From: Phytoseiulus persimilis
Lineage: Eukaryota; Arthropoda; Arachnida; Mesostigmata; Phytoseiidae
Reading direction: 5' to 3'
Assembly (NCBI GenBank): GCA_037576195.1
Contig: CM075102.1
Span: 34,344,745 to 34,408,744, forward strand
Length of the DNA stretch: 64,000 bases
This document shows, piece by piece, positions 38,601 to 50,600 of this stretch (positions are counted from its first letter, which is position 1; every line of letters starts with the position of its first letter). Below the pieces are notes generated by a model that was not told the origin of the DNA, searched no databases, and saw only the letters and a list, made by a program, of their open reading frames with translations. The translations under genes and the position numbers were made by a program.

Positions 38601-41600
38601 AATCCATTCCTGGCAGATATATAGGCTGACAAGAAACCGATCGCCGATGGCATGATCTGTCAGGAAACTCGCGACCCCGGCCTCTGATAGAACACCGTAA
38701 GACGCTGAGAACGATACCAACGACAGCTACGTGGTCCGGGACCATAATAATGAAAATAATCGAATTCATTTATATCGCAGAACTGCTGGAGCATTTGATC
38801 GTAGAGAGGTGCGATTGCTGTCGGATCGAACGCGAAGCATGGAGTTCGACGAGGAGCATATTGTGATCATAATTTACTGTCTCCTTGATGCGAGCAGGCG
38901 GGCCGCCGCGGCGGCTGATCTGTTCGAACAAGCTCCTTCCACGCCAATCGAATGCGCGAATAGGAATTGGCAGCGGTCCCTCTATCGGCTGCGTTTGATC
39001 ATTTGAACGGAATCAGCCGCCAACGCCCTTCCAGGCGGAACTCGTGTGATTGGACGCATTTCCGCGTGTCGCGAACGAGGAGAGCGAAGCCTCATATTTT
39101 TCTCGTTTTTCTGGACGGTTCTGCCTCGTGCCATCTGTACGATACTGGCGTGAACGGGATCGCGACTGGTTTACCACCCAGGCCGATCCCCGGCCATCCA
39201 TGAAACCGAACCACCGCCGGATGACCGATCCTTGATGCAATTATCACTGAAAGATTCCCACATACGCATTTCTGTTCGGAGCTCCTGACCTGGCTAAAGC
39301 TCCGGGTGGCGGATGATTCCGATGTGCGGCCAGTCATCAAGAACAGAGGTGTCGACCCAGACGTGAGGCTATGTCTATGACTCATCGAGGGAGTGGAGCC
39401 CCAACTCCACAATGGAGGATCGACTATTTTACCATCGGGACTTGCTGCCAGTGATTTCCACGCGCCGACAGTCTTCGAGGCCTGACGCTTCTCGTAGAAT
39501 TCGCGCCGAGTCTTGGTCGGGACCGCTGGATCTGGGCTCGGGAGCACGCACAATATCATGCTAATCCAACTTGAACCTTCTGACCTTGAAAGCTTTGAAG
39601 CAAAAGCGCTCGATGCATGCTCTCATCGGTTGCTATAGGTCGGCAGTGGCTGACTCCGAAATACTTTCACTCGACCTCGCCCTCCGCCCAGTGTGACTCA
39701 GCTAACGGACTGAGATATTTGGGCAACTCTTTGAAAACTTCGAGCCGTATCCGTTAACGCACCGAACTCTGCTGATCCTCTAACAAATATTTTGCTGGCG
39801 CGCGGACGACACGGCTGCTTGGCCACTTGGTTGGTTGGCTGCTCGCCGTTTCAGTCGCTCGGCGGCTCTTCCACCGGGTCGCGAACCAAGCCCGGACCAG
39901 TGAGCACGAGCTACCACGACCACAACAGCGCCGTATTTACTGCGACCACAGCCAACAACAGACTCCTTGAAACTTTGCGCAGATCGCTGGAAAACTCATC
40001 GAGAATATTTTTGTACTTTGTCGCAGATCGCGTTGTAGCCGCAGCCGGGGCGACGGCCGACTTTCGGTGGTTGGGTTCCTTATCACAGCCGAGCTGGTTT
40101 TTCGGGAGTATAATCGGCGAGCCCATACCGTCGATTGAAATGAACGAATCGATGCCGCTCGAAATTGAAGCGCTTTCTCCGAGGAACCTGCAGCTGCTCC
40201 TCCATGCAGCCAGAGCTCCGAGAGCTTCGACAGATTTAAATACCAAGATAGTCGCCAAAGTATTCATTTTAACCGTCCGAAATTGCTGTCTATCGCTCCC
40301 TATGGTTGGTTGGTTGAGTGATGTATTTCACAATACGAGCGATGAATCATTGAGGATTCAAATAAATAACCATTATTTATTGTAAGATAGTTACTTCCCC
40401 CCGGTTCCCGAATGAGTCCATGGGCACTTTGCTCACGACACTCAAGTAGAAAGCGATCTTTTCGCCTTGGACGATATTCGCACTTCGTACCGTGCGATGA
40501 ATTATCGAACTCACTCGACACACTAAACAAAGAAACAATTTTCAGAGAGCCAACTGGTGCGCAAGGCCCCATCGTCGTACGCAGATGGAGTTTACATGAT
40601 CGCCGGCGAGGACCGGCCCAGTCCTCGCATTCTAAGTCAGGCATTGATGAAGGGCGAAGACGGTTTGCCCTCAATGCGAAACCTAACCGTTCTCTTCGTT
40701 TTCTTCGGTGAGTATAAAACGAGCGAGTGCTTCTCCACGTCGACAAAGCGAGCTCACTGCTCCTCATGAATTCATACAGACAAATTCGTGTAAATATTTC
40801 ATCTGATAACTGTGGGCGTCGGAACGAAGCCCCCCTCGCCTGTCTCTCTGTCGGCTTGCACGCCTGTTTGTGTAGTTGTCTGTCTCAAACTATATCTCTG
40901 CTCGCCCGAATCCGCTCGAACGCTCAAGCATTGCCTGAATGAACAGCCAACCGCGGGGCGAACTGAGTGCACTGCACAGGTGGATGCGGAATGGAAGCTG
41001 ACGGCTTTTCCGGTGGGCTCCAGCAGTTTGGCAAGCTGCTCGGTTCCTTGTTCAAATTCGAGAACGATCAGTCCCCTGAGGGGTTTTGAAGTCTCGTTCG
41101 GTTCGACTTTCTGCTCTCCCCTCTAATCTAAACTCTGAATTGCAGGCCAAATGATATCTAGTGAAGTGCTTATGGCCAGCGAGCCTGGTTGTCCAATAGA
41201 GTTCCATCGTATCAAAATCAACCGCTGCGACGAGATGTATGACAAGAAATGCCGCGGTGAGAAGTTCATGCCGTTCCACCGAGCCATCTATGACTCGAAG
41301 ACGGGCCAGTCACCGAACAACCCCAGAGAACAGGTGAGTGGATTCCGGCTCGACGGATTGACGGGAATGATTTCCTCGGCTCCCGTGTTCCGACACGGTT
41401 ATTCTCAAATGATGAGGAGTTGTCTTATGCTCAAACTCGTCATATGTTCATGAGATGTCGTCGACGCATATGGGGTTCGTTCTGAGCAGGGAGGCTCTGG
41501 GAACGAGGTTCTTACGATCGAACAAATCACCCTCATATGAAATCGTAGCAGCGCGCGGAGCTGAGGGGAAACCTAGATTTATCAGAATTACTCCTCCGTC

Positions 41601-44600
41601 TCAGTCCGAAGTTCGTCCTCTCATTTACTGTGAGCCAAGCTGCTCGTCGTGTGCTACGGCTATACCGAGATTCCCCTCGCGTTCCGCGAAAGTTCCTTGT
41701 CGTTTTGAAGTCTGTGGGCCCTGCTCTAAGCCGTAGGTGAAATAAGCTCGCTCGCTCGCTCGCTGAAGCTGTTCCGCTCACCGAAGAGGAGAGCGGGGAC
41801 CGAGCTTGAGGCAATTAAAGAACAGATCCCTCCTTGGAACCTGTCTCAACATGGTCGGGGCTTGTAGTGATGAACCGCAGACTGTAGGAGAGTGTTACGC
41901 AGAGACGCCGGTCGTTGAGCCACGGACGAGTCGAGACGGCACCCGTCGGGACGAGAACGTTCCGTTCTCTAATCGTTCTTTGCAGTAGATCAGTCAAGCT
42001 TCACTCCCCATCGATCAATACGTAGATTCAGGCATTTCTGAAGCGGTGGCACTCCTCCTAAATTCCAGATCAACATGGGAACGTCGTGGATCGACGGCAG
42101 CTTCGTTTACTCGACCTCGGAGACATGGGTGAACACGATGAGGTCTTTCAAGAATGGTACATTCCGTACCACCGAAGGCAAGTTGCCCCCGCGAAATAGA
42201 GAGAGGGTTCCACTGTTTAACTCGCCACCCGCCCGATACCTGGGCATTATGAATCCAGAGAGAATGTTCAGTAAGTGCCAATTTGCCAAATTGCTGAGAC
42301 AGATTGTAGTCCACGTCGTGCCTGAGCATGGCTGCAATCAACTGGTGGACGGTTCTTACGCCTGCAGTTGCAATAGGCCGCATGTTCAACAGCAAGTGAA
42401 TGGTTTCGATGTCGTTGTGTCTCTGTGCTTGTTTGTTTTGTGTTGGTTTGGTTTCTCGTTATTCACCGCTCGATGTGGCCGTTCGCTGTTGCGCTCGTTC
42501 CGGCTGAAGAGTTCCCGGGCTCTCGTCCCACCGACTCGATGTCACGTCGCAGTCCAAGCGACAAACTACCCACCTGTCCAGGTGGTCGGGGCTGCCTTGT
42601 TGCTGTGTAATAGAGTATTCCGTCGAGCAGGTCGGCGTCAGGAGGAGCCCAGGATTTAGGAGGAGCTGACACCCACTCACCAACTTACCCACGCTCACAT
42701 ATTCGATCAGATGGGACGATTGATTAATGAAATTGAATCACTCCTCGCTACTAATCAATTTGATCGGCTGCCTGTCAAGCTGCTGATCTCTCCTCTCCTC
42801 CATCCAAGTGGATTGACAGGGTTCCGAGCGATTCGGTTCTGACATCTGCTCGGTCTTGAAGCCTTGAGGGGAATATTCCCTGCTTCGTTAGGAATGGATA
42901 CCATCGTGACTAGTGAGCACAGAGCAGAGAAGGGAGGATTTTCCAGCTCTTTCACATTCCCACTGAGGCGACGATTTCGAGACTTCCAAACGCATCCAGT
43001 GGTTTCGGATCTAGACCGTTGAAGCCCGTCATGGAACTTCCCCTGCTGGAACAGAATTCCATGGAATCCAGATTACCGGGCTGTTTTCTGCTGTGCCCAG
43101 ACACGGGCTCCTGGACCATGTTGTCCCTCAGCGTTGGCTCCGCGATCGTTATGGCTGAAGTCGACAACGAGGTTCGGGTGTGGTAACCGTCCCCCTCGGA
43201 GAGTTGGTTTTCCAGGGCCGCCACTTATGCGGCGCAGCCTTCCCGTAGACCGGCTATCAACAACGATTCTCAGGCACGAATGGTGTCGATTGACGGCAGT
43301 CCGTCTCTCGCGAGCATATCACTTGCGTGAATTGAGTTTCTCCATCGTCGCTGGCACCTTCCTCCCGCTGTCGGGCTTTCCTGGGCGTTCGTTTGCTCGC
43401 CGCCGTCGGCAGACGCAACTCGAACGAACTCGGATCCGAAACTCGAGCCCTGAGTCTAGCGATAACTCGTTTCCGACCTGCTCATGGAATGAACATACAG
43501 GCTCATCGGATCGGTCGCCGGCATCCCCTGCGGACTCTACCTACGCTGTTCACGGACGATAAGCATCCGCTCGTCCGAGTATTACGCAGCATACATTTGT
43601 ATAAGTTGTCACCAAGATCAGGAGTCATTAAGGGTGGAGAGCCTTGATTTGGTCTCGGCTCCGTAGCTCTGATTTCTCCCCAACGTGCGATGGTTCCGAA
43701 CACGCTCTGAATGCGGATAATAACACCTAGATGTCTAACGTCCGAGCGGGGATCGGTCCTGTCGTGCAACGCTCCCTCGCACGAAACAGTTAACGGAGTC
43801 TGGTCGTTTCCGCATGCGCGCTTGTCCATGTGAATCAAGGTGTACGTCGGCCGATACAATCACTAAAACGCGTTTCCCGTAGTTCTTGGAGATCCTCGAA
43901 CAAACCAGAATCCCGGTATTTTGGCGTTTGGGATCCTCTTCCATCGGTGGCACAACGTCCTCGCCGAGCGAGCTCTGAAAGATCATCCCGACTGGAGTGA
44001 TGAGGAAATCTTCCTCTACGCAAGACGTTGGGTCATCGCGTCGTTGCAGGTGAGCGCTCTGAGAGAGAAAGCGTAACAGTTGATCCTCCAATTCCAGAGT
44101 GCTGTCCCGCGATTAACAGCGGGACGCAGGGGACTTACAGCTCGGGAACGAAGGGCCGTGGATGTTGCGCCAGCTCGCTGATGGAAAGAATCCAGAAGGC
44201 GCTCCGCACTGATTATGTTCGTCGCCTGGATGTGCCACGCAAGCACCATAGTGGCGTTGTTCGGGCAAATGAGCTGAAAACTTTGCCTACTCTCGTGCGA
44301 GAAGACGAGAGTGGCTCGGATGGGCCTGGACGCAAGTTCAGCCAACCAGGCGGTCACAGGACGAGCCGCGGTGCCACCAGTCGGTTGCTTTGGCGCTGCA
44401 GGTTCGGCGAGCGATGTGTGACGAGAAATGTTGCGACGTCTGATTCTCTCAACTCCGTCATCGCTTCCCGATGGTTGGGGCCTTACATTCTCCTCGCTCC
44501 TCCTTGTCTCTTGGGCCGAAGAGGAACAGTGGGAGACTCCTCTTCGCCTGCTCGAACGCTGATGGATGTCAAGCGCTGTCTGTACTCTGTGAGCGTCCAG

Positions 44601-47600
44601 ATTAAGCCCGTTCCGGGACGCCGGAGCGGACCGACATCCCTTGCCGGAGATCAGAGCAGGACAGTGAGCATGAACTTTCTTCTCCTCGAACCGTTCCCCC
44701 GATTTGCATCAGCTCAAGAAACCGCCTCTGACCGGACAGAGCGGGGTTCTGGGCGGAAGAAGTGAAGGAGGAATGAATAGGAGAACGAACGAATGACACA
44801 TTGTGTGACAGGCAAGAAGAGCTTTCTCCTGGCCAGGCCCCGTCCCTGTGCTCATCGTGGCTACTCGCTCAAACGAGCGTGACGGCTTCTCGCAGCGAAA
44901 TCAGAGGGACCGACTGACGCAGAAGCGGAATTCCGGCAGGCCCTCGGGAACACCCATCAGCTCTTCCACCAATTCGTACCCGAACACCTACAGCGGTGCT
45001 TTGTCATAATAGCGATCCTTCTCCTTGATCGATACGAGAGCAGTGATGGTAGCCGTGTTCAATAACGCAGCCTACATGAAAATGAGGTGGAAGTCAGCGA
45101 CGTCACGTAATACCGACTCCGCTTTGTCAGCATTCTGCCCTCGCATTTCAGAACATCATCATGTACGAATACGTGCCCACTCTACTCAACGAGCCCGTCT
45201 CCCCGTACCGGGGTTACAAGCCCGACGTGCATCCTGGCATCAGCCACGAGTTCCAGTCTGCAGCTTTTCGATTCAGCCATACTTCGATTCCACCAGGATT
45301 GTACAGGAGGTTTGTTGCTCTAGTTCCCGTTCAAATCAGAACAAACATCACCAAGACAAGTCTTTCGGTTTTCTTGGATCATGCCGAATAAATATTCCCG
45401 GAACCCCGATCCTCGCTTCGGAACGCGATCGAGAGAATCGCGCTTCCCGACTCGCTCGAAAGCTGACAACGATCGGGAAACCCGAAAGGGCGGAAACGAA
45501 GGAGCAGTCATTCAACGCGAGAGAACCGAGGAAGAGAGAAGAACAGTGGAGTCGGCGAAATTTGTGAAAATATTTCTAAATGAGAAATGAGATGGACAAG
45601 AACGTTGTTGGCTGAACGACAGAGAAGAGAAATCTAAGAGTAGAGAAGGAGCGTTCGCGCTCGCACCGCTTTCTCAACTCGTTCTCGAGCTGGCAGCTTT
45701 TCCTCTCAGTTCATTCGTCCGTCCGTTCAATCGCTCCTGTGTTCCTTCTCCGGCTCGTTCGGCTTCCAATAGCTTTATTGCCGCTGCTGCTCGAAGTTCT
45801 CGGAGCTCAAACACCATGGAAAGTTTTTAGCTCGTAGTCTGGCCTTGAGCGCGTCGTCGATGGTAAAAGCCGCTCGATGCCGCTCGTTTATTAGAACATT
45901 AGGAATTCGTGGCGATCGCCAGAATTCATTCAATTGTCCGTCCGAATATGACCCAGAATCAGCGGCTGAGCCAGGGCTCCGGAACATTCCAGCGTTCGAC
46001 CAAGAGCTCAGTTTCAAGGAACGATACAAACGGGAAAACTTGGAACGCGAAGCATTTTCTACAAAATCTGAGGATCTCAATACACCTCAGTGACATGACC
46101 GGCTTGCTGTACCGGTGGACTGAGCTGCTCGCGGGGAGCTTCGAAAATTGCCCGCGCGGTTTCTCACTTCCCATCTCCCGTTTCAGGACGGCTAACTGCA
46201 CATTCCCGAAAACTAGGACAGGTCGGAGCGCGATGAGAATGTGCTCGACCTGGTGGCTATCAGAGGAAGTGCTCCTCGAGAACGGCATCGACGAACTCTT
46301 GATGGGAATGTCGTCACAAATCGCCGAGAAGGAAGATCACGTCATGTGCTCGGATGTTCGAGGTGGGTCTCGGGGAGCGCGGCGTCGAGCCCGCCAAGTC
46401 GGCGGAACTGCCAACGGCGCCGGCAGCGCGGTCCTTGGCGTCTTATCTGTTATTTCTCTTGCTTTCTTTGTTTCTCGTACGGCGGCTCCTCGGCGCTCGT
46501 GTTCTTCACCCTAGCCCTTTTCCCGTCCTCCCGATAAGGAGGCGATGCAGGAACAGCAGTAGTGGAAGTAGTACGAAGATGGCCGAGCGAAGTGTAGGCA
46601 TTAATCAAGCAGTGTGTGTAGCCTGGCTGGCGGGCTAGATAAGGGGGCGTCTCCCGTTCGGCTCCGGTCCCATCTCCGTTCAGAAGCTCCAGTCAGGAGC
46701 CTCATCAAAGGGGGGGGTGGCAATTATGTCGTTTGCCGCTACTCTTCTACATACACCGACTCCCCAGATATTCCGATACGGGCCTTATTTGGATGGGTTC
46801 GGTTCACGGTGCCTGCCACCCCAGGGGCTTGACTGCATCCAACAGGTTCTTGGTCAGATCGGACCTATCACTCGGCGCTCATGCAGCATCGCTTGACGGG
46901 TTTTTGCTTTCAGACAAGTTATTCGGCCCCATGGAATTCAGCCGGCGGGATCTGGCCGCGCTGGATATCATGCGCGGAAGGGACAGCGGCCTGCCGGACT
47001 ACAACACCGTGCGGAAATACTTCAACCTCGATCCCGTCTTGGACTGGCAGAGCGTCGGGGAGAAGCTCAAATCCTCGAATCAAGAGGTCTGTCCTATTTA
47101 TCGAGTATTATCTTTTCTCCGGCTGGCTGGCTGGTCGTCGTCTGTCCGCTCGTTCGTAGCCCGGGACGGTTGGCTAGCAAAATGGAGAGCCGGGGCTACT
47201 CGCCCGGGCTCGACCCTTCTCAGTCGTACAGAGACGTCCCGGGTCGCCCAGGGCGGATATAATTTCAGGACAAATGGCGCAATTGTGCTCACGCACTCAT
47301 TTCTCACACGGGGGCAGATTGGAGTGCTGCTGGTCGGTTCAGCCAGCCGGCCGTTCTCCTGGCGTGCTCAGTGAGGAGCGTCGTTTCGCCTCCGCGGAAC
47401 TTCTCCCGCAATAAAATGAGAATGTTGACCTAACCGTGTTGTCCGCGTGACCTTGCAGCTCATCGAGAGATTGTACACGCTGTATAAGGGCAACCTGAAC
47501 AACATCGATCTGTTTGTTGGCGGAATGCTCGAGTCGGAGGGCGGGCGACCGGGAGAACTGTTCCGGAAGATCATCAAGGAACAGTTCGAACGAATCCGCG

Positions 47601-50600
47601 ATGCCGACAGATTCTGGTTCGAGAACTCCAACAACGGTCTGTTCACTCGGGAGGAAATCGAAAACATCAGAAAAATTACGCTGTGGGACATTATCGTCAA
47701 CGCCTCCGACAACATCCCTCCCGAAGCCGTCCAGAGGAACGTGTTCATCCACGGTGGAGGTACGCATCGTTACGGATTCCTGCAGCGACCATTCAACGGA
47801 AGATTAGTCCGATCGCTCTCTTCGAACACACAACTGGTCCGCTTCCCCTTCGGAAGCACCGCCGCTTCTTCTTCGAGGAAGCTATCCGGCTCGTTTGGTC
47901 CGAGCCCGGGGCTGGTCCGGTTGGCCGGTCCGTTGGTCGGGCAGCCCCCCAACCGGCCGATGACCGAGCAAGATGTTCCTTCAGGGACCGTTTGCAGGCG
48001 CGTCGAGTCGGCTACAGCGAAGCGAAGGCCGAACGCGACGATGAGGCCGATCTCGCCGATTTCTCCTGGGACGACTTCCTGTATCAAAAGTGGCAGGATG
48101 ATTGCCTCTGTCGCCGTCGACGCCGTAGCTCTGCCCTCATTCGCACTCTGCGATCTCCACCAGCTCCTGACACACAATTATTGTCTCTGATAGCTCTCAT
48201 CTCGATTCGCGCGTATGAAAAGCCATGGCCAGATGTACTCCCTCAGGAAGATCGTCAGACAGGGAAACCTGAACTTCTAGCGACTTTTTATCAGTCTCGA
48301 TGTCGTCACCCTGAATCCCACAGCGCTCAATCCTAACACCTCTCTCCCACGGAGGAGTATGAAGCTTCCCGAATCATTCTCGATACGGCTGCGGGGCCTG
48401 CGCGGATTACTCGACGCGATCACGGCCCCGCAGCGCTCGACGCATGGCACTTCTGCGCGGGTCATGCCTCATCCTAGATACCTCTCGTAGCCACCGACCC
48501 ATCGGCGTCATCGATCTGGTGTTTGACTGTTTCTCGTTCTTCGCAGGCGATCCGTGTCCTCAACCGTCGCAGATCAACAGCACGGTTCTCGAACCGTGCA
48601 TGATTCTCGAAGGATGGGATTATTTTCGAGGAAACGAAGTTGTTTACATCTACTGCTGCCTGATTCTTGCGTTCATCCCAATCAGTAAGTTGCTCTCGCT
48701 AGGCGTCCTCGAACTCGCCGTCGTCGGCGGTTGCAGACTCATGTCAAACTCTTTCATGATCGTCGCCGTTGCCGACTGAGTTTCGACAGCAAGAGTTCAA
48801 AACCTAATTAAGCAGCCAACGCATCGTTGAGGCAGATTTCCGGCGGGAGCGGTATCTACGCCTCCTTCCCACGCCCAATCCTCCTCCCCTCACGGCTCCA
48901 CCGTGGAGTCGATCGCAACAGTTCCCGCGCGCATCAAGCTCGATGTCCTCCACATGGCGGAAAAATGGATGCGACAAAAGCTCGCGTCCAAAGTTTCCGC
49001 GAGCGGTGATTGTCGTTTGCTCGAATAAGCGGTGACAGGTCCACTTCCAGTCGGCTGAGTTCCCCGCTCCCGTCATAGGAGGGTATAACGCGCGTTACTC
49101 TTTGGCCGTCGCCGCTTCCCGACAAACAGAGACACCGGGAAAGGAATTTGAGAGGAAAGAACGGTCGGTGGGATAACGACCGCAACCGAAGAAGCCGCCG
49201 AGTCGGTTTCTTTTCGCCACCGAGTTTAAAGCCGCGCTTTCTCTTGTTACAGTTTGCGGGATGGCCGGCTACGGTTGCATCAAATTGCAGAACAAACGTC
49301 GACGGGACATCAAAAAGAAGGACATTGTCAAGAAAGGAAAAGCTCAAGATAAGCTGTGTACGTTATACTTGACATCTTTTTCGCTTCTGCTCTGTCGCGC
49401 GCACTCTTTCGCGCTGTCCACGGAAAGCCGCCTGGATGCAATTAGAGTGGTCTTTCCTTCGCTTTGTTTCGGACGAAGGTTTCTCTCCTTCGTTCGTGTC
49501 ATGGCTCGAGCGGTCAGTTATCGCCAGCTCGATTCGATTTATCAGGTTTGTCATCTTCGTTGTTATCGCTGCTGCTCTCCTAAGTGCTCTTCTTCTCCCT
49601 CGCGCGTTCCAACAGATGTCAAGGAATGGCTGCACCAGAACCACAAGCGATTTGTCAAAGTCAAGATCGGGCCAGACGAGAGCGTTTATACCGTCAACAG
49701 GAAGGGGGAGGAGCTCCGCAAAGTTTCCTTCTCCAGCGTACCTCAACTCATAGTTCAGGTTACCTCGGACACGACTCGGAAGCCGATGTGCTTGATCAGA
49801 AGCCCCATGGATCATGATTTGGTAAGGATCGATTGCCTCCGACCTTGACATTACCTCCTCCGCTCTCCCTTGCCTTCGGCCTCCTCCCCTTCTTTTCTCC
49901 TCCCCCACCGCTTTTTCTCGTTGCGATTCCTTCCATCGCGCGGTCTCCCGCTTGCTCAACCGCCTCGGTAGGATCCCACGTGCAAAGGGCTCAGTTCGCA
50001 TCGGGGATTGGTTACGACCGAGGCGTTCGTTTCCAATCGAGCGGCGCGGGCTTCGCGGGAAAGTCAGATGCTCGCGCTCTCATGAATCTCGTCGGATCTC
50101 GCCGGGCTGCGTGTCGCGGCTAACAGATGCTCTCTAGATCCACGTCGTTTATCAGTCGAACGCAGCTCCCGAGAAGGTCTGCTGCGAGCAGATGTCATAA
50201 CTGCGCGACACGTATTAGGACGAGAGAACGTGCGCTTTTGTAACTGTTCCCACCGTCTGGTGGGTTCTCCCTTTTGCGAACTGTTGAGTCTCAGCACATT
50301 ATCCTGAATGGCCCGTCGTGGGAGCCTCGAAATCTCCGGCTTTGTCTGAATCTGCGGCAAACGGTTCGCAGAGATCATGTCTTGTGTCACCAGCTTCGAC
50401 TCAGCTCCGGCTATGTCCGCTGGTGAGAGGAGTGGAGCTTTCGCACGCGGATATGCGAAGATACGAAACATTCCGATTTCGAACCGCCCCTGTCGCTCCG
50501 ACATCGACACGTTGTAGCACGACCTTGACAAAACAGGTCTCGAATCGGAAGGGCGGCAGGTGCTTTCATCTCTCCGGTCTTGCATGTTCAGGAACCTCCT

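Noticed and set aside
49363-50001. 212-codon minus-strand ORF over Duox exon 13
   Set aside because: It is a shadow of exon 13 plus C/T-rich intron sequence; no family resemblance.
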